Below are positions 12,493 through 24,640 of a stretch of DNA of 64,000 nt, one piece after another. Below the pieces are notes generated by a model. It saw only the letters and a list, made by a program, of their open reading frames with translations. It made no database searches and was not told the DNA's origin. The position numbers and the translations under genes were made by a program. Source of the stretch: Pisolithus tinctorius (Eukaryota > Basidiomycota > Agaricomycetes > Boletales > Pisolithaceae); contig JANFAH010000014.1 of the NCBI GenBank assembly GCA_024663395.1, positions 1,178,001 to 1,242,000 on the forward strand, read 5' to 3'. Numbering within the stretch: position 1 is the stretch's first letter; each line of letters begins with the position of its first letter.

Positions 12493-13053
12493 ATGCAAGG
12501 ATTGCCACGGCCGCATGCCTCTCCAGTCCTCTTTAGCGAGGCATTCGTCATCTGTGCAGGATCAGTACTCTTCCGAAGTGATACGACGGGAAAATGGCAG
12601 ATATGCGTTTTGCATGATCGTGCGGACAACATCTACGTACTGCCCAAGGGTCGAAAGGACTGCGGAGAAAGCACAGAACAGGCCGCTGTTCGGGAGACTT
12701 TCGAAGAGACAGGGTAGTCGTGCAAGCTTTTACCATGTAGGATGACGACCAGAGCTCCCCTACCACGTACCAACATGCTTGACCAGCCGCGAGTCGTGGA
12801 TGATTCTAGAGAACCTTTCGCTGTCACCCTTAGAGACCTGGGGCAGAAAGGGACAAAAGTTATCTGGTGGTATTTGACCATTGTTTGTGGCGAAAAGGAA
12901 GAGGGTACACAGACTGATTCGGAGGATTTCCGTCCAGAATTCGTTGCAGTAGATGATGCTATCAGAACACTTACCTTCCAAGATGATAAGGATATCGCAC
13001 AACGGGCACTCACTCTTGTAGAGTCTCATCATGCTGTTGGACGCACCATGTAG
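12493..13053 (+). pseudogene. Nudix hydrolase with an in-frame stop in the Nudix box
   Basis: Nudix enzymes hydrolyse nucleoside diphosphates linked to another group; this type resembles fungal diphosphoinositol polyphosphate phosphohydrolases. The Nudix box GRKDCGESTEQAAVRETFEE (G-x5-E-x7-RE-x2-EE-x-G) starts near residue 53. Directly after the box, codon 12715-12717 is TAG where the family has an aromatic residue. The same frame then continues without a break (SCKLLPCRMTTRAP, then KVIWWYLTIV) to a stop at 13053, giving 186 sense and nonsense codons. A GT-AG intron of only 27 nt (12714-12740) would also remove the stop, but it would delete residues that look conserved. So this is a point-mutated gene, a base-call error, or a minute intron. 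Confidence 0.7.
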
Positions 13054-13195
13054 ACCTAATGCATTGCACGCTGGGAACGTGCGGTGGACTACGAGATACC
13101 CAAAGTTCACCTACATGATATCTGAAGTGAACATTTACTACGAAACGAAGAGTGGGCTAAGGTAACCGAAGAACGGCTTGCAGTTGTCTCTGGCA

Positions 13196-15993
13196 TCAGT
13201 GCTTGCGCAAGAGGCGCAAAGCAAGTTCTTCTTCGTCCTCCAGATTTTGTGGGCGTGAGGGGAGAAGTGATCCAGATGCGGAAGGCTTCCTACGTTTTGG
13301 TGGTGGTTCTACTTCTGACTCACTTTCTGAGGGTAAGTCAAAGTCGGGAGTAACATAACCGTCATCGTCCGACAACGGAGCAACAATAGGTCCATGCAGC
13401 CCTTCTTCATTGTTGCGAAGCTGTACACGTTAGCCTGGTCAGTGTCATAATGACGGAAACAGATACACCCACTCACCCCTTTCTCGAGTTCCTTATGCTT
13501 ACGCTTTTTCTCCTGCTTTTTCTCTTTGGCAAGCTGCTTATCCAAGACATCAGCCTCCTTCAACCGACCTCTTTCTCCTTCCGCAAACGTTCTCCCCGCT
13601 TCCCTTACAGAATCTGATCCATGCTTGTAGAACTCTTCGGCTGGAACCATTTCATACACCTCATGCGGGTTTCCGTCGTCATCAAATATTAGCTTCTGTC
13701 CGAGCTGTCCATATTTTGCAATCATTCGTTTCGTTCGCGATAACTTCAGCTTCCGTTTTGACAAGTCCTCAACATCTATCCCATCGACCTCCTTCGAATC
13801 TGGGAGATCATGATCGGCTCGCTTCAGTGTGATGAACTCTTCATCACCAGAGTCCTCGTGATCAACCATCTTAGCGTAATGCTCGGAAAGAATGTTCTGG
13901 TTTTTGCGCCCGAACATTCGATCATACTTTGTCCGCACAGCGGGCTATGTCATCATTACCATGTGAGCAGAAAATAACAGGATCCTGGACAATACGCAGC
14001 GAACCTTAGGCAGGTCCGACCTTCCTGATTCCATCAGTTTCCGTAGTGCACCCTCGTTTTCCTCGGCTGAGCTCTCAGAATTGCTGCTCTCGTCAGGGCC
14101 CTGAGAGCTTTTACTCCCCTCGCCAGATGATGAGTCCTCTTCGCGCTCAGACTCCATTTCGGCTTCAGTCACGGTCGTGATTCGAGATGCATTCTTGCGA
14201 CCCTTCGTCTGTTCCCTGCTCAAGAATTTGATTTTAGGGGTGCCCGGTAAGCCTAGCGATTCGGAATATTTCTCCACGGGGAGGTCTTTAACCTTGAATA
14301 TTGACTTGTCCCTGTGAAGGTGCACGGAACGAACATACGATACCAACGCCTTGGGAGTAGATGTGAGAACGAAGGCCGACAAGAGACGCGTACGCCGACG
14401 TACACGCTGTCCAAGGTATTTAATCTCCGGATCTTGGAACGCAAGTTTTTGAAGCTCGTTCTGAATACTGCGCGTTTTGCTGGCCCTGATTTTTATGGGC
14501 TCAATCTTGACCCCCTTTTTCTCAAGGGCGGTCAACATGCCCGTCTCCTCACTAGGAAGTAGAAGTAAAAGGCCCTTTCCCGAGCTGTCATACCGTGCTG
14601 TCCGACCCACACGGTGTATATATGTCTCAACATCCTCAGGCGCATCTACCTGCAAGACCCAATCCACAGAGGGGAAGTCCAACCCACGAGCTGCGATGTC
14701 AGTCGCAAAGAGAACCGCATGTTGTGAGGATGTAAAACGAGTGTACACCGCTAGCCTAGCAGATTGCTTCTGCTTTCCATGGAGGTGGAGTAATGAAACG
14801 CCTGGCTGCATCCTACGAAACGTTTCAAATACAAAACGTACTTGTTTTCCACTTGATAGGAAGACAAGAACTTTTGACTGCAGATGCACCTTGATGAAGG
14901 ACCAGAGAACATCAAGTTTTTTGTCGAGCTCGCAGATACTGTAGTATTGCGACAGCGTCCCGGGGGTGTCTATTTTACTTTGCTCTTCGCCGACACCGAT
15001 GAAAGCCGGGTCTTTTAGGCTAAGGCGCGCTAGCTGTGCAACTGATTGGGTTTGAGTGGCGGAAAACAACAGAGTCTGACGAGATTTTGGGAGATGAGAA
15101 AGAAGCGCGGACAGAGTTCGAGCAAATCCCATGTCGAGTATACGGTCAGCTTCGTCGAGGACTATAATACATACGTCAGAGTTGGAAAGCGCAAATACAA
15201 ATAACCACTGGCCAAGTACTTGAAGGTGGTCACACTCGAACCCGAAAGTCTGATCCAGATGCTGAAGAAGCCTTCCAGGGGTCGCTACAAGAATATTCAT
15301 TCTGGATAATCGGTCACGTTCATCTTTGAGACTCTTTCCTCCGATGACAAGACCAGCAGAGAAGCCGTGGAAGCACCCGATTGATCGCAAGACTTCAAAA
15401 ATCTGAACTGCCTGCAACAACCCTAAAAACCAACCAGAGCTTGACAAGAAAAATGGTGCTCACGAGTTCACGAGTTGGAGAAATAATCAAAGCACCAAGA
15501 CCATCCTGAGGGCCCCATTTACGACGATAGAGAATCTCAAGTGTGGGGATTAAAAATGCAAGTGTTTTCCCACTGCCCGTACGAGCCGCACCCAATACAT
15601 CTTTGCCTTTGAGCGATACAGGTATGCTTGACGCTTGAATACCCGTCATCTCAACGAAGAAGCACTTCTTCAGACCTGAGAACGGTAAGCACACACGGCT
15701 TGTTCATACGTTCACGTATTCACGTACCGCGTTTCGTGTGAGTCGATATGGGCAGATCGGCAAAAGCTCGCAGATCATTCGGTGGCTCCTATACGAAAAA
15801 ATGAATTGCAGGGTGATTGCGATATATAAGACCTTGGCTTGCTCACGAATTCCATTGCTGCACGATCGAGTGCATCTAACTCCTGCTTCTCAGTGAGTTT
15901 TCTGAGCTGATGCGGTCGTAGAGGCTGCCTTGGTTTCTTTTTGTTCTTATTCTGCCTTTTCATCATCGATGGCCCTGCTTCCGTTGAAGACAT
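13196..15993 (-). CDS. DBP4: DEAD-box ATP-dependent RNA helicase Dbp4 (Hca4/DDX10)
   Basis: Nucleolar helicase needed to release U14 snoRNA and process 18S rRNA. Exons in transcript order: 15993-15847, 15788-15728, 15675-15464, 15411-15213, 15161-14005, 13944-13477 and 13420-13196, giving 822 residues, the usual size. Motifs appear in order: Q-motif region ending GIQASSIP, motif [23 protein letters not shown], motif II DEAD ([13 protein letters not shown]), motif [18 protein letters not shown] and HRVGRTAR. The long C-terminal part with DPEIKYLG and the acidic/basic tail is typical of Dbp4 rather than other DEAD proteins. The intron 15162-15212 starts with GC rather than GT; leaving it in would insert 17 residues just before motif II with the frame still open. 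Otherwise the model is clean. Confidence 0.93.
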
Positions 15994-16977
15994 TATTGCC
16001 GCTGAACGTGTTGGCTCAGCTCCTCCGACCGACGTTATTTTCCAAGTTTGGCTGGCAAGACAGAAGCTCGGCAAAACCCGATGTACAAATTCTCTCAAAA
16101 AGCCTGTTTTCAAGCTTCGCAGAGACTTACCTCCCCTGTGGGCCTCAGTAAGATGGCAGATGTACCCTACGGAGAAAGGTAAAAGTTGTTTGTTTTCCTC
16201 TTAATGTGTGCCTGTCCCTTGAGTCCAGTAGATTCGAAGCCTTCATTTAAAAAATTGAAAGCAGATACAGTAGGAAAGGTCATAATGTATGCGATTGGGA
16301 TCGACGAAATCCAGTGCATTATGAGAATTTTGTACTATCAGCATGCAACTTAGCTGGTGGTGAATGATACTTGATCAGAATTTCCCCTCGGAAGTTGTGC
16401 ACTAGAAGATAGGGCCGTCGGGGACGGCAGGCACCTTGTTTACGGATGCAAAATAGATTCCCACAATTTACATGCGAGATTTCGATGTCTAAAGATCATA
16501 TACCACCCATCGCTCCGTTCTCAACTCCTCTGTCTCCGCAGTGTCTCCCCATTCTCATTCGCAAGTACGCGCGAGGATGGGGAAACGCTGCGGAGACAGA
16601 GTTGACAGCGGAGCAATGAGCGGTATATGATCTTTAGACATTGAAATCTCGCATGTAAATTATGGGGATCTATGTCGCATCTGTAAACAAGGTGCCTGCC
16701 ATCCACGACGACGAATTTCCAGGTGCAGTGACCTTGTAAACAAGGTGATTATGCATTATGACATACGCATTATAACCTTTTCGGCTGTAGCTCCAAACTC
16801 AGTGACAAGTGCAATTAGTGCTACAGTATGTAGATCAAGGTCAAGGCACAATAGGCTGTCTCATGGCATAATGAGATGCCCTAAGCCAACAGCGCGTAGT
16901 GAGGCTATGGCAGATCTAGTCATTGTAAATGAAAAGCAAAAAGGTACGTTTGAGCGTGTATGCCCGCCTTCACCGGA
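15994..16977. other. intergenic region holding a foldback element
   Basis: About 1 kb between the divergently placed start of DBP4 and the end of LDB17. Its middle is filled by the inverted repeat at 16417-16712. The rest contains A+T-rich spacer with no recognisable gene. Confidence 0.6.
16417..16712. repeat. long inverted repeat (foldback, MITE-like)
   Basis: The left arm 16417-16551 and the right arm 16578-16712 are near-perfect reverse complements of about 135 bp, separated by a loop of about 26 bp. Shared blocks include ACCTTGTTTAC, CATGCGAGATTTC and GTCTAAAGATCATATACC. There is no open reading frame of note. It could be a non-autonomous DNA element (foldback or MITE) or the source of a hairpin transcript. 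Target-site duplications were not clear. A further short palindrome made from the same ACCTTGT/ACAAGGT words lies at 16731-16746. Confidence 0.85.
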
Positions 16978-19222
16978 TCATGACGTCCCTTTGATGAAAT
17001 CTGTCGACTGTCCCCTGCTATTGCCGAGTTTCTTAAGAACCGAAGACGAAGAACTCGCTATAGCGGTAATAATAGCTCCGCCATTAGTCACGCCAACAGC
17101 AGTTGGCGGTGACTTCCGCCTTACGGGCGGCGGTGGCGGTGGCCTGCGTAATTTCTGAGGCACTGCTGTGGGGTTGGAGGGAAGGCTGATTGCATCAGGT
17201 GATGATGGTGACGCGTGAAGATTTGCATGACGGGTTGCGTATTGGTGAGAAGAGAAAGTTCCGTTGTCCACGGATCCCGACTTAGAGGGCCTTCTGGTTG
17301 CAGTTCCCGTGGCCCCAGAAGTAGCGCCACCGAAGGTTGGGGCACTTTCCACGCTCGGCCTCCTGTGCGTTTCTATGCCTAGCCGTGAAAATAGCGTGAC
17401 CTTTAAGTTATCTATGCTGCGGCTGCTTTTGATATGCTTCGGTTTAGAAATGCTTGACGAGCGCTCCAACGTGGCGGACATCGGTGTTTGAGCCGGTGAG
17501 GTATCATGCATCGTTGACGCCACCACCTCACGACTAGGACTAGCCTCACGGAATTGCTCTTCGGCTGTGATAGCATCCCTGTCGAATGACGACTTCCGCA
17601 ACTGCATACACCACTCGCCGCTAAGACACCGTTCCACTAAACGTTTTGTTGTCGGGTTAACTTCTCGGAATTGTGTTTGTCGTATCAAAGACTCTAAGGT
17701 CATGACTATTTGAGGCCGCTTATAAGGCACATCCCTGAGTTGCGTCTTCGTAAGCAGAGGGTGTAAGACACGAAGATACGTCTGCCGCAGCTAGCAGCAA
17801 CCATGAGCATGAAGGTCGAGGTCATTATGCGATTGAAGTGTACTCACAGATTCGTTCTCCTCACCAAGATCGACCACTTCACGTAGGAAGACATCCACGA
17901 GAACGCAGAGATCGTTGGTGTAGAAAAACTCCGAAGTGGCTTTGGAAGTGAAAAGAATATACAGAAGCTTCAACACCAGCAATTGCATGCATTGATCATC
18001 GGCTGACTGGGCTGCCAAAAATCGGTCAGCATTAAGCAGAAAGCCAATTCAGATAACATACATGCACGGTTGAGCATGAAGATCATGTTCTCGCCGAAGG
18101 TTTTAGTGGATCCAAGGCGAGACGTCAACACATGTATTACTCGATTTTGAACTTCGGGGGCTTTCCCAGATGAGAGAGTGGTCTTTTTGTCCAGCGCTGC
18201 CACCATGAATTGCTCATTAAGTGCGACCTTCGCGATAGTCAGCGATGCTCACGGAAAATTTGAAGGGTTGCTTACCAGAAGTTTGATAACCGAATAATTA
18301 AATGTCTCGTCTGGTACAAACTTGGTTTGCTCGACAAGCTCGAATAAGTGGTCTATGAACGAATTGGTGAAGACACCTGAGAAGGGAGGTTAACAGAAAC
18401 AGAAACCTGAAACCGATGGTTCGACAAGAACATACGGAGGTCCTGCACAGACAACTTTTGTACCCGGCACACTTCGTAGAGCAACCTAACACTGAGGCAC
18501 CTCAGTTTGGCTTCGATTGTCACGGGACCCATAAAGATACTCTGTCGAGAACCGCTCGCGGAGCTTGGGACGAGATTCATGAATTCGGTCTCAGGATCTA
18601 TCTCGACCAGGACGTGATCCATCAGCAAGGGTATCACGGGTTTCCATCGCTTGCTAGAACGGAGAAAGCTTGTATGCCGACGTCCGTAGTAGAAAAGAAT
18701 GCTGTATAATATGAGTTGCACGTGAGGATCTGTTTTCTACGGGGAAATGAGTTTGGCGTGGGTGTGCAGATACGAAGACTAGTTACTGATTGGGCATCTT
18801 CGATAATCAGCTCGCACATCCGCTCAGAGTGGAATGTGAATAACTCCGAACCCAAGAGCCGTTGGCAAGCATGTTCCAATTGCAATGGGCTCTGGAGGTA
18901 TTGCTCTGACCATCGAAAATGATAGGATCAATTGTCAGAGTGCAATCAAGAATGGAGCAACGAACCATGATAAGAAGCACATAAGGATGTAAACCTCCTG
19001 AGAGTCGTGTCTAGCAACGACAATGTTACCTCAGCCGGGACGCGAAGGAGGTCATCCAATTCTAATGTTCAACCCAAAATATCGATGTGAAGAGGTAACA
19101 CCTGACATGGAAGCATGGAACATACCGGACCAAAACTGCTGGGCATTTTGGATGAAGTACACGATCCCAAACTCATCTTCAGCGAGCAAATTCACGGCCG
19201 TTTCAGATGTCTGTACCAGCAT
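16978..19222 (-). CDS. LDB17: Ldb17/Dip1/SPIN90 family actin-patch protein
   Basis: Proteins of this family act at cortical endocytic sites and activate the Arp2/3 complex without a pre-existing filament. Exons in transcript order: 19222-19126, 19061-18966, 18905-18780, 18729-18436, 18376-18276, 18227-18062, 18011-17848 and 17790-16978; all phases agree and the product has 618 residues. The alpha-helical SPIN90/Ldb17 domain fills about the first 400 residues, with recognisable stretches RWKPVIPLLMDHVL, VRLLYEVCRVQK, ETFNYSVIKLL, STKTFGENMIFMLNR and NDLCVLVDVFLREVVDL. The last 200 residues are Ser-rich and end with a polyproline run (RRPPPPPPVRRK) that may bind SH3 domains, as in yeast Ldb17. 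No frame problem is seen. Confidence 0.9.
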
Positions 19223-20802
19223 TCCAGAGGACTACAGACGTTGGGAATCCAGAACGCTCGTAGGTCGTAGCGGCTTGAGAAGGAGTGCGGCGTTTGGTCT
19301 CCTGATCCACTTCTCACTCGGTTGAAGACTCCAATGAACTGCTCTAATCGCCTTCGCTGCGCCTGTTCCGCCACTCGCAATCCAAGACAGAAACCAAACG
19401 AAGAATTTGCGGCGCAATTCAAAACCTGTGCAAGGCAGCTTGCCTTCTGACGTCGTATCGCTTGCAGCCCCAAAGTGCGGTGCTAGGGGTCACCACCTAT
19501 TGACGAGGTCCCGCCCCCTCTACAGCGGCGAGCTGATTAGTAACCGCGGATAGCTAGACAATTACGTAAGTCAGAGGTTCATTTTCCGGTTAGCAAATTC
19601 TTCCAACGTTCTAAAGAGTATTCCCAAGCGAAAAACGTTCAATCCATGCAAGACAACGACTGGTCATTCCTTGTTATTTTGTCAAAGACGGTCCCGACAG
19701 TTACATAGAACTGGTGACTAACGAGAGAAGTCGTCGACAGACTAGTCACCAGAAGTTAGGATATCACAAATTGACGAAGATTAAAACGCCATAGTAGAGT
19801 GTTCTTTGCCTACTAATAGTGTTGTAGAAGCTTCATCTGCAAAACTACCCGAGGGGATGAGCAGTGTATGGATGCCTCCGTTTGGAAGTGACTTGTCGTA
19901 ACACCCCTTTCGCGCTCGATAAAACACTTATTGGCCAATGAGAGGGCTTGCTCAAGTACGAAAGGCTAGTCAACAGCCGTGTCGCGTAGCTGTTTCCCAG
20001 ATGTTGCTGTTTTCCCCGTGCTGACGTATTTATGATGCTGCGCACTGATCCTACTGCACATTAAGAGTTTTACCTACAGTAATGGACCGGCACTTGCGCC
20101 ACCCACCAGCACTTGCGCCAACACGAAATACAACACCACACACACATGAAAACATCCATATAGTGTATGTAGCAATGATATATTATAGTAAGGAGCAAAG
20201 TTGTACAAAGAAATGGAATGTTTTATTGCTGGATGTTTCACAATGCTCAAATCAAAGTGTAAAATCTGCAGTTTTTTGAGTAAATTACTAGTAGGTGTGC
20301 CAGCACTTGTCACACTGCTCTGGAATTGTTGTATGTTGTTCATTATGGTATCACCTACAAGCATGTGCTATGACTACATATGATCTGCGCACACGAGACT
20401 TGCCAGAGGGATGCCAGTGAAGTGTGTCCTCGACACTTGTATCTCACCTTTATCAGGGCACTAAACTTAAAATGGTGACAAGCAGTTAAGCGATGTCCAC
20501 AAGAGGTAATGCAATAAAGCTGGAAAGTTTTTAATCAGCCAGCATGCCAGGCTGTGTGAAAACTCAAAGCACCTTTGACTAAGCCCACAGTCGAGAGCAT
20601 GGACAATGGCAAGGGCTGGGATGGGAGCGAAGTCGACGATGATGAAGGCAGTGACAGCAAGGATGAATGTTAGATAATCATCATCACTTAGAGCTATACA
20701 TTACATAATACAGATTTACTGTTTTTGGTGTGGCGCAAGTGGTGGTGTGGAGGTGATAAGAAACCAAAACTTCACCACCTTCTGCAGCACGGAAAACATT
20801 CT
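19223..20802. other. intergenic region leading into the mobile-element island
   Basis: About 1.6 kb. The first part contains only short random frames. From about 20090 on there are copies of a GGCGCAAGTG word (inverted at about 20091-20100 and 20110-20119, forward at 20732-20741). At about 20578-20671 a short acidic frame ends in a stop and resembles the acidic tail of a degraded protein, but it is too short to name. No tRNA was seen. Confidence 0.4.
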
Positions 20803-20829
20803 TGATGTACTTCAAAATTCATATGGAGC

Positions 20830-22771
20830 TTGCCAAAGTATTCCTGGATGCTGTCAGGCCAGGTCTGCAAGCTCTTTGTCCTCAACGATCATACCGGACC
20901 GTTAAGTCTGATCACGTGCGATTTCCTTTTGGGGGAGGGACCAGTTGTGTTGGGGTTCCTGCATTTTGTTGTACACGTCATGTCAGATAACGTCATGCAG
21001 ACGACCATGGACAGTGGCGTGTGCCGCTTGTGTGTTGACGCCGCTGGGGCCAGTGGTGTTGTTGCCATCACTTACGAGTTTATTCGATGAGAATATATGC
21101 TGGACCGTGTTACTATACACGAGGAATTTACTGTGGAAACTGTGTACCCTAGAGGATCGTTGTTGGTATGTCGTACAAACTCAGTGTGCAAGTTTGTGGA
21201 ACAGTTCCCCTTCCTGACGTTGAAAGATATTAAATCGATTGTGGCATTTCACAGAGTGGATCTGCTTCGTTGTCTGCGTCGTCAGGGGTGCGTTGATGCC
21301 CTCCGCATTCACAAGTGTATGGTGGCTTGTCCGTCGCTGTTGTTCGTGTTTCGACAGCTTAAAACGGCTCAGAGAGGGAAATCCCTCCTTCCCATTTTGC
21401 AACTGGTAACATCACTTGAGAGAAACATTGCTGATATTAGAGCTGTCGACAGAAGTGCAAAGGTGGCTCGACGTCATCAGTTTGTAGAGGGGGGGGATAT
21501 CGATGAGGGACCATGTCCCTATCCCCCTATCAGATCGTTGAGCGAAAAGTTGGATATCGTCCGCGATTGGCAGAACCTCATGTCACTGGAGGGTCTTGCT
21601 GAGGGAGTCTGCGCTGTCTGTGTGCAAATGTTTCAGTGTCGTGATCTTGTGGATATTATTCCATCCATTGAAATGCTTTTGGTACTGAGGAACGATTGGT
21701 TACCAGTTGCATGTTGACCTCAGGCATATGACATTGAGAAATATCATGGAGCAATTCTCTGCCCACACGGTATGCGCCATTTGGATGATATCACTGAGGT
21801 TTGGATGTGCATTTCCTGTCAAAAGGCATCGGTGGGCAAGACCCTGCGACAACCAAAGGACTCTATTGCTAATTTTCAGTATTATGGTCACAGTGAGTTG
21901 CCACAGGAGGTTCAGGAAAGTATCCATGCAGCAAGTGCTTTGGAGATCATGCTCGTTGCAGCATGTCGAGCCACTGTTATCACACATCATTATCAAACGA
22001 AGAGCATTCGAGGAGGTCGCATTCCTGAGGAAGCAAGTCAGCACTTCAATAGAGGTAATGTGGCTCTCTTACCCCAGGATCCCTCCGCATTGTCAAACAT
22101 CCTTCCACCGACACTGAGAGATTTGTGTGGGGCTGTGTGCGTGGTGTTCGCTGGCGGTTCTTTTCGTCCAAGTGCGGATGCATTACAGAGATTTCCTCTG
22201 GTTCTTGTCAGTAAATCAAGAGTGAAATGTATCATTGAGTGGTTAACGTCTAATAACGAATGGTATATGAAGAATGGTATATCTTTCAGTCCTGAAAATC
22301 TGGCGTCTTTGGTAAAAGGCAGTGATGATTCAGGTGTTTTGCAGGGGATAGAGATCACCCATCTTCGGGATGAGGATGAGACGAGTGATTCCCATGGTCA
22401 TGTTGATTGGTCTGCGATGGCGGCAGATCTGGTTACAGAAATGGTCGCATATACCAATGGTGATCGCTCTGAGCAGTCCCACCATGCTATGAAGGTGGCC
22501 GCCCTGGCCCATGCATTAAATCACAAGAGTTTTTTGGTTAGTCATACTGGTTCGGAGTTGATGAATGAGAATTCACCTGGGTTCTTGAGCGCGGTGTTTC
22601 CACATCTCGACCCCTGGGGTATCGGTGGGTTTAACCATCCTGCTCGTTGACCCGATCAACATATTTCCTTCCAATGACAACTTAAAAATTTGTTGCGTCA
22701 AGTGGACTCACCCTTCGCTCAAGACGCGACATTTCCATTTATTTGTTGGAATATTTTGCAAAAGCGAGCGG
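20830..22771 (+). pseudogene. Helitron Rep/helicase, N-terminal part (DUF6570-like), upstream of the LTR insertion
   Basis: One frame runs through in-frame TGA codons at 21088, 21715, 22648 and 22675 and ends at the insertion point. It contains a Cys motif region (CAVCVQMF), then LRNDWLPVAC, then a block on CPHGMRHLDD, and LLPQDPSALSNILPP and RFPLVLVSKSRV, all typical of the N-terminal domain of fungal Helitron proteins. The section HLDPWGIGGFNHPAR marks the start of the Helitron_like_N domain. Upstream of 20830 the frame is closed by a TGA at 20803, so the true start is unclear. The nonsense codons all replace positions where CGA (Arg) would fit. Confidence 0.8.
22768..22771. repeat. target-site duplication GCGG, left copy
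   Basis: The four bases before the LTR (22768-22771) are repeated directly after the other LTR (26871-26874). Removing one copy together with the element rejoins the Helitron codons in frame. Confidence 0.8.
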
Positions 22772-23123
22772 TGTAGGAAAAGTGGATTTATAATGGGGAG
22801 AAGACTGGTAGTTGGATTGTCTGAGGGGAGTGAGTAGGCCGAAGGGGCTTCTATAGCCTGTGCAAGGATAGAGGGGACGTCTGAGGGCTTCTATGGCTGT
22901 CTGGGTGCAGGGAAACGACCTGCTCGATTTCGTCTCTCGTCTGTGGTAACTCGTCTATTGTTTTAAAAAAAAACTAACTACATCCAGTACTAGGTAGTGC
23001 TGACTAAGCAACCAAAATGCGAAACTCTTAAGTACCACTAGCAGAAAAAACACCTAGAATCAAAACTAAATAAAATGAACAAAATAAAACAATTCCCCTA
23101 GTAGGGAAATTACATTCCCTACA
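22772..23123 (-). repeat. 3' LTR (by gag orientation)
   Basis: This 352-bp copy starts TGTAGGAAAAG and ends TTCCCTACA. It matches 26523-26870 closely over its last 200 bp and less well in the first 100 bp. Confidence 0.85.
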
Positions 23124-23439
23124 TCCCAGGGGTACTTGAGATATTGACTGTCCCCAGTCAACTCGAAGGCAGCCCGACTATACAAGAATCCGAAGCCATG
23201 AGGGAGGGGGGCAAGACAATGCCTCGTCGACGAAAAACAGTTGCTCGAGGTGGCACGAAACAAGACACGATGGTAGAAGGGAATGCGACGAGCACAGCGC
23301 AAAACGAACAGAGAGAGCCTGCGACCCCAATCCTGAGATATCCATAAATCTGCCCAAAGGGTACCCTCATCCACCAAAAACCAAATGTAGCCATGAGTTC
23401 TGCAGTGACGACGACGGAAAAGGTACCATTCTGAAGCTG

Positions 23440-24640
23440 TTGAACAGTAGCATCAGGATCCCGAAAAGCGAGAGATCCATTCGAGAAACGGGCGAGATAC
23501 TCGCAGAGTCGTCCTAAGGCACCTGCAACAACAAAACGGCACACATCTCCACAACGGCGGTAGCGAGCATGATGTATGATATACCGTCAGAAGGCCCTCG
23601 ACGAGTAGTACAAAGTCCCCAAAAAGCGAGAGGTCCGGCGGTGAAATGGGTGAGTTACCGCACATACAGTGTTGTTGACTGAAAAGGGAACACCGCAGAC
23701 CAACGACGGATGCTCGGGACGCGGCGAAACTGCCAGTGATGATGGAGGGGAACGTAGCGAACACGCTGAAAAAGAGACAGAGGGAATCTGTCTACGCGGG
23801 CCTGAGATATTCGCAAGGTTGTCCGAAAGTGCCTCTAACCACGAAAACGAGCATATCTCGACGATAGCTGCGCGGAATTTAAAAGATGAGGCGTCCCCAA
23901 AAGGGCTACGCGAGGGGAACGGACTGCCGGGAAAGCGAGAGGAACGGTGCTCGAGTGCGCGAGATATGACGAGAGGACTTCGAGGGTGGGGAGAAGGGCT
24001 CGACTTGCACAACAACGGCTGGGACGATCAACACGAAACTCCGGGAGACGGTAGAGGATTCGCAGGCGAACAGGGAGAACGAGGAAATACGCCGATTGGA
24101 CCAGCCGATCCCGAGTTATACGCGAAACTGGCTCGAAGCCCTCTGGATACGAAAATGCTGATATCTCGACAACGGTTGCGCGGAATTTTACAAATCAGGT
24201 GTCCCCAGGAAGGGCTCAGCGAGAGGGATGAACGACCCGAAAAGCGAGAGGAGAGACGCAGAACTGCGCGAGCGACTACGGCAAGACCTCGAGGATGGGC
24301 CTTCGCACAAAAATGCAAGTATCTCCGGGACTACTGGACCTATCAGAACAATCCTGACACCAACATGGAGCACTCGTCGTGGACTACAATCCTCCCAAAA
24401 AGCGAGAGGCGCGACGCGGAAATGAGCGAGATATGACCACAGGACCCTGAGAATGGACCTATCCACAAAAACACGAATATCTCCTGAACCGCTTGGCGCA
24501 TGCAAACGAGCTTGGTACCGACAGAGAGCTGATGTCGAGTAGTACGAGCCTTCCAAAAAGCGAGAGGCACGGCGCGATAACGAGCGAGATATGCGCTCAG
24601 TACGAGGGAGGTAGCACTTGTCTTGACAAGCGACGAGCGG
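23440..24640. repeat. tandem array with about 157-bp period inside the LTR element
   Basis: The word AAAGCGAGAG recurs at about 23463, 23621, 23931, 24240, 24398 and 24555. The spacing is about 157 bp or twice that, which implies about eight units, two of them too diverged to show the word. Each unit also carries a variant of GCGAGATAT. A longer 305-bp relationship (GCGGAATTTTA and GTCCCC blocks at about 23873 and 24180) suggests a higher-order unit of two. No protein is recognisable, although all frames are unusually open because stops are rare in the unit. Confidence 0.75.

Noticed and set aside
13945..15447. A single 500-codon frame across most of DBP4, including the sequence at 15162-15212
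   Set aside because: The uninterrupted frame would insert 17 residues right before the DEAD motif and add unrelated sequence at both ends; a spliced model fits the family better.
19023..19325. 100-codon plus-strand frame opposite the start of LDB17
   Set aside because: It lies antisense to the well-supported first exons of LDB17 and has no domain.
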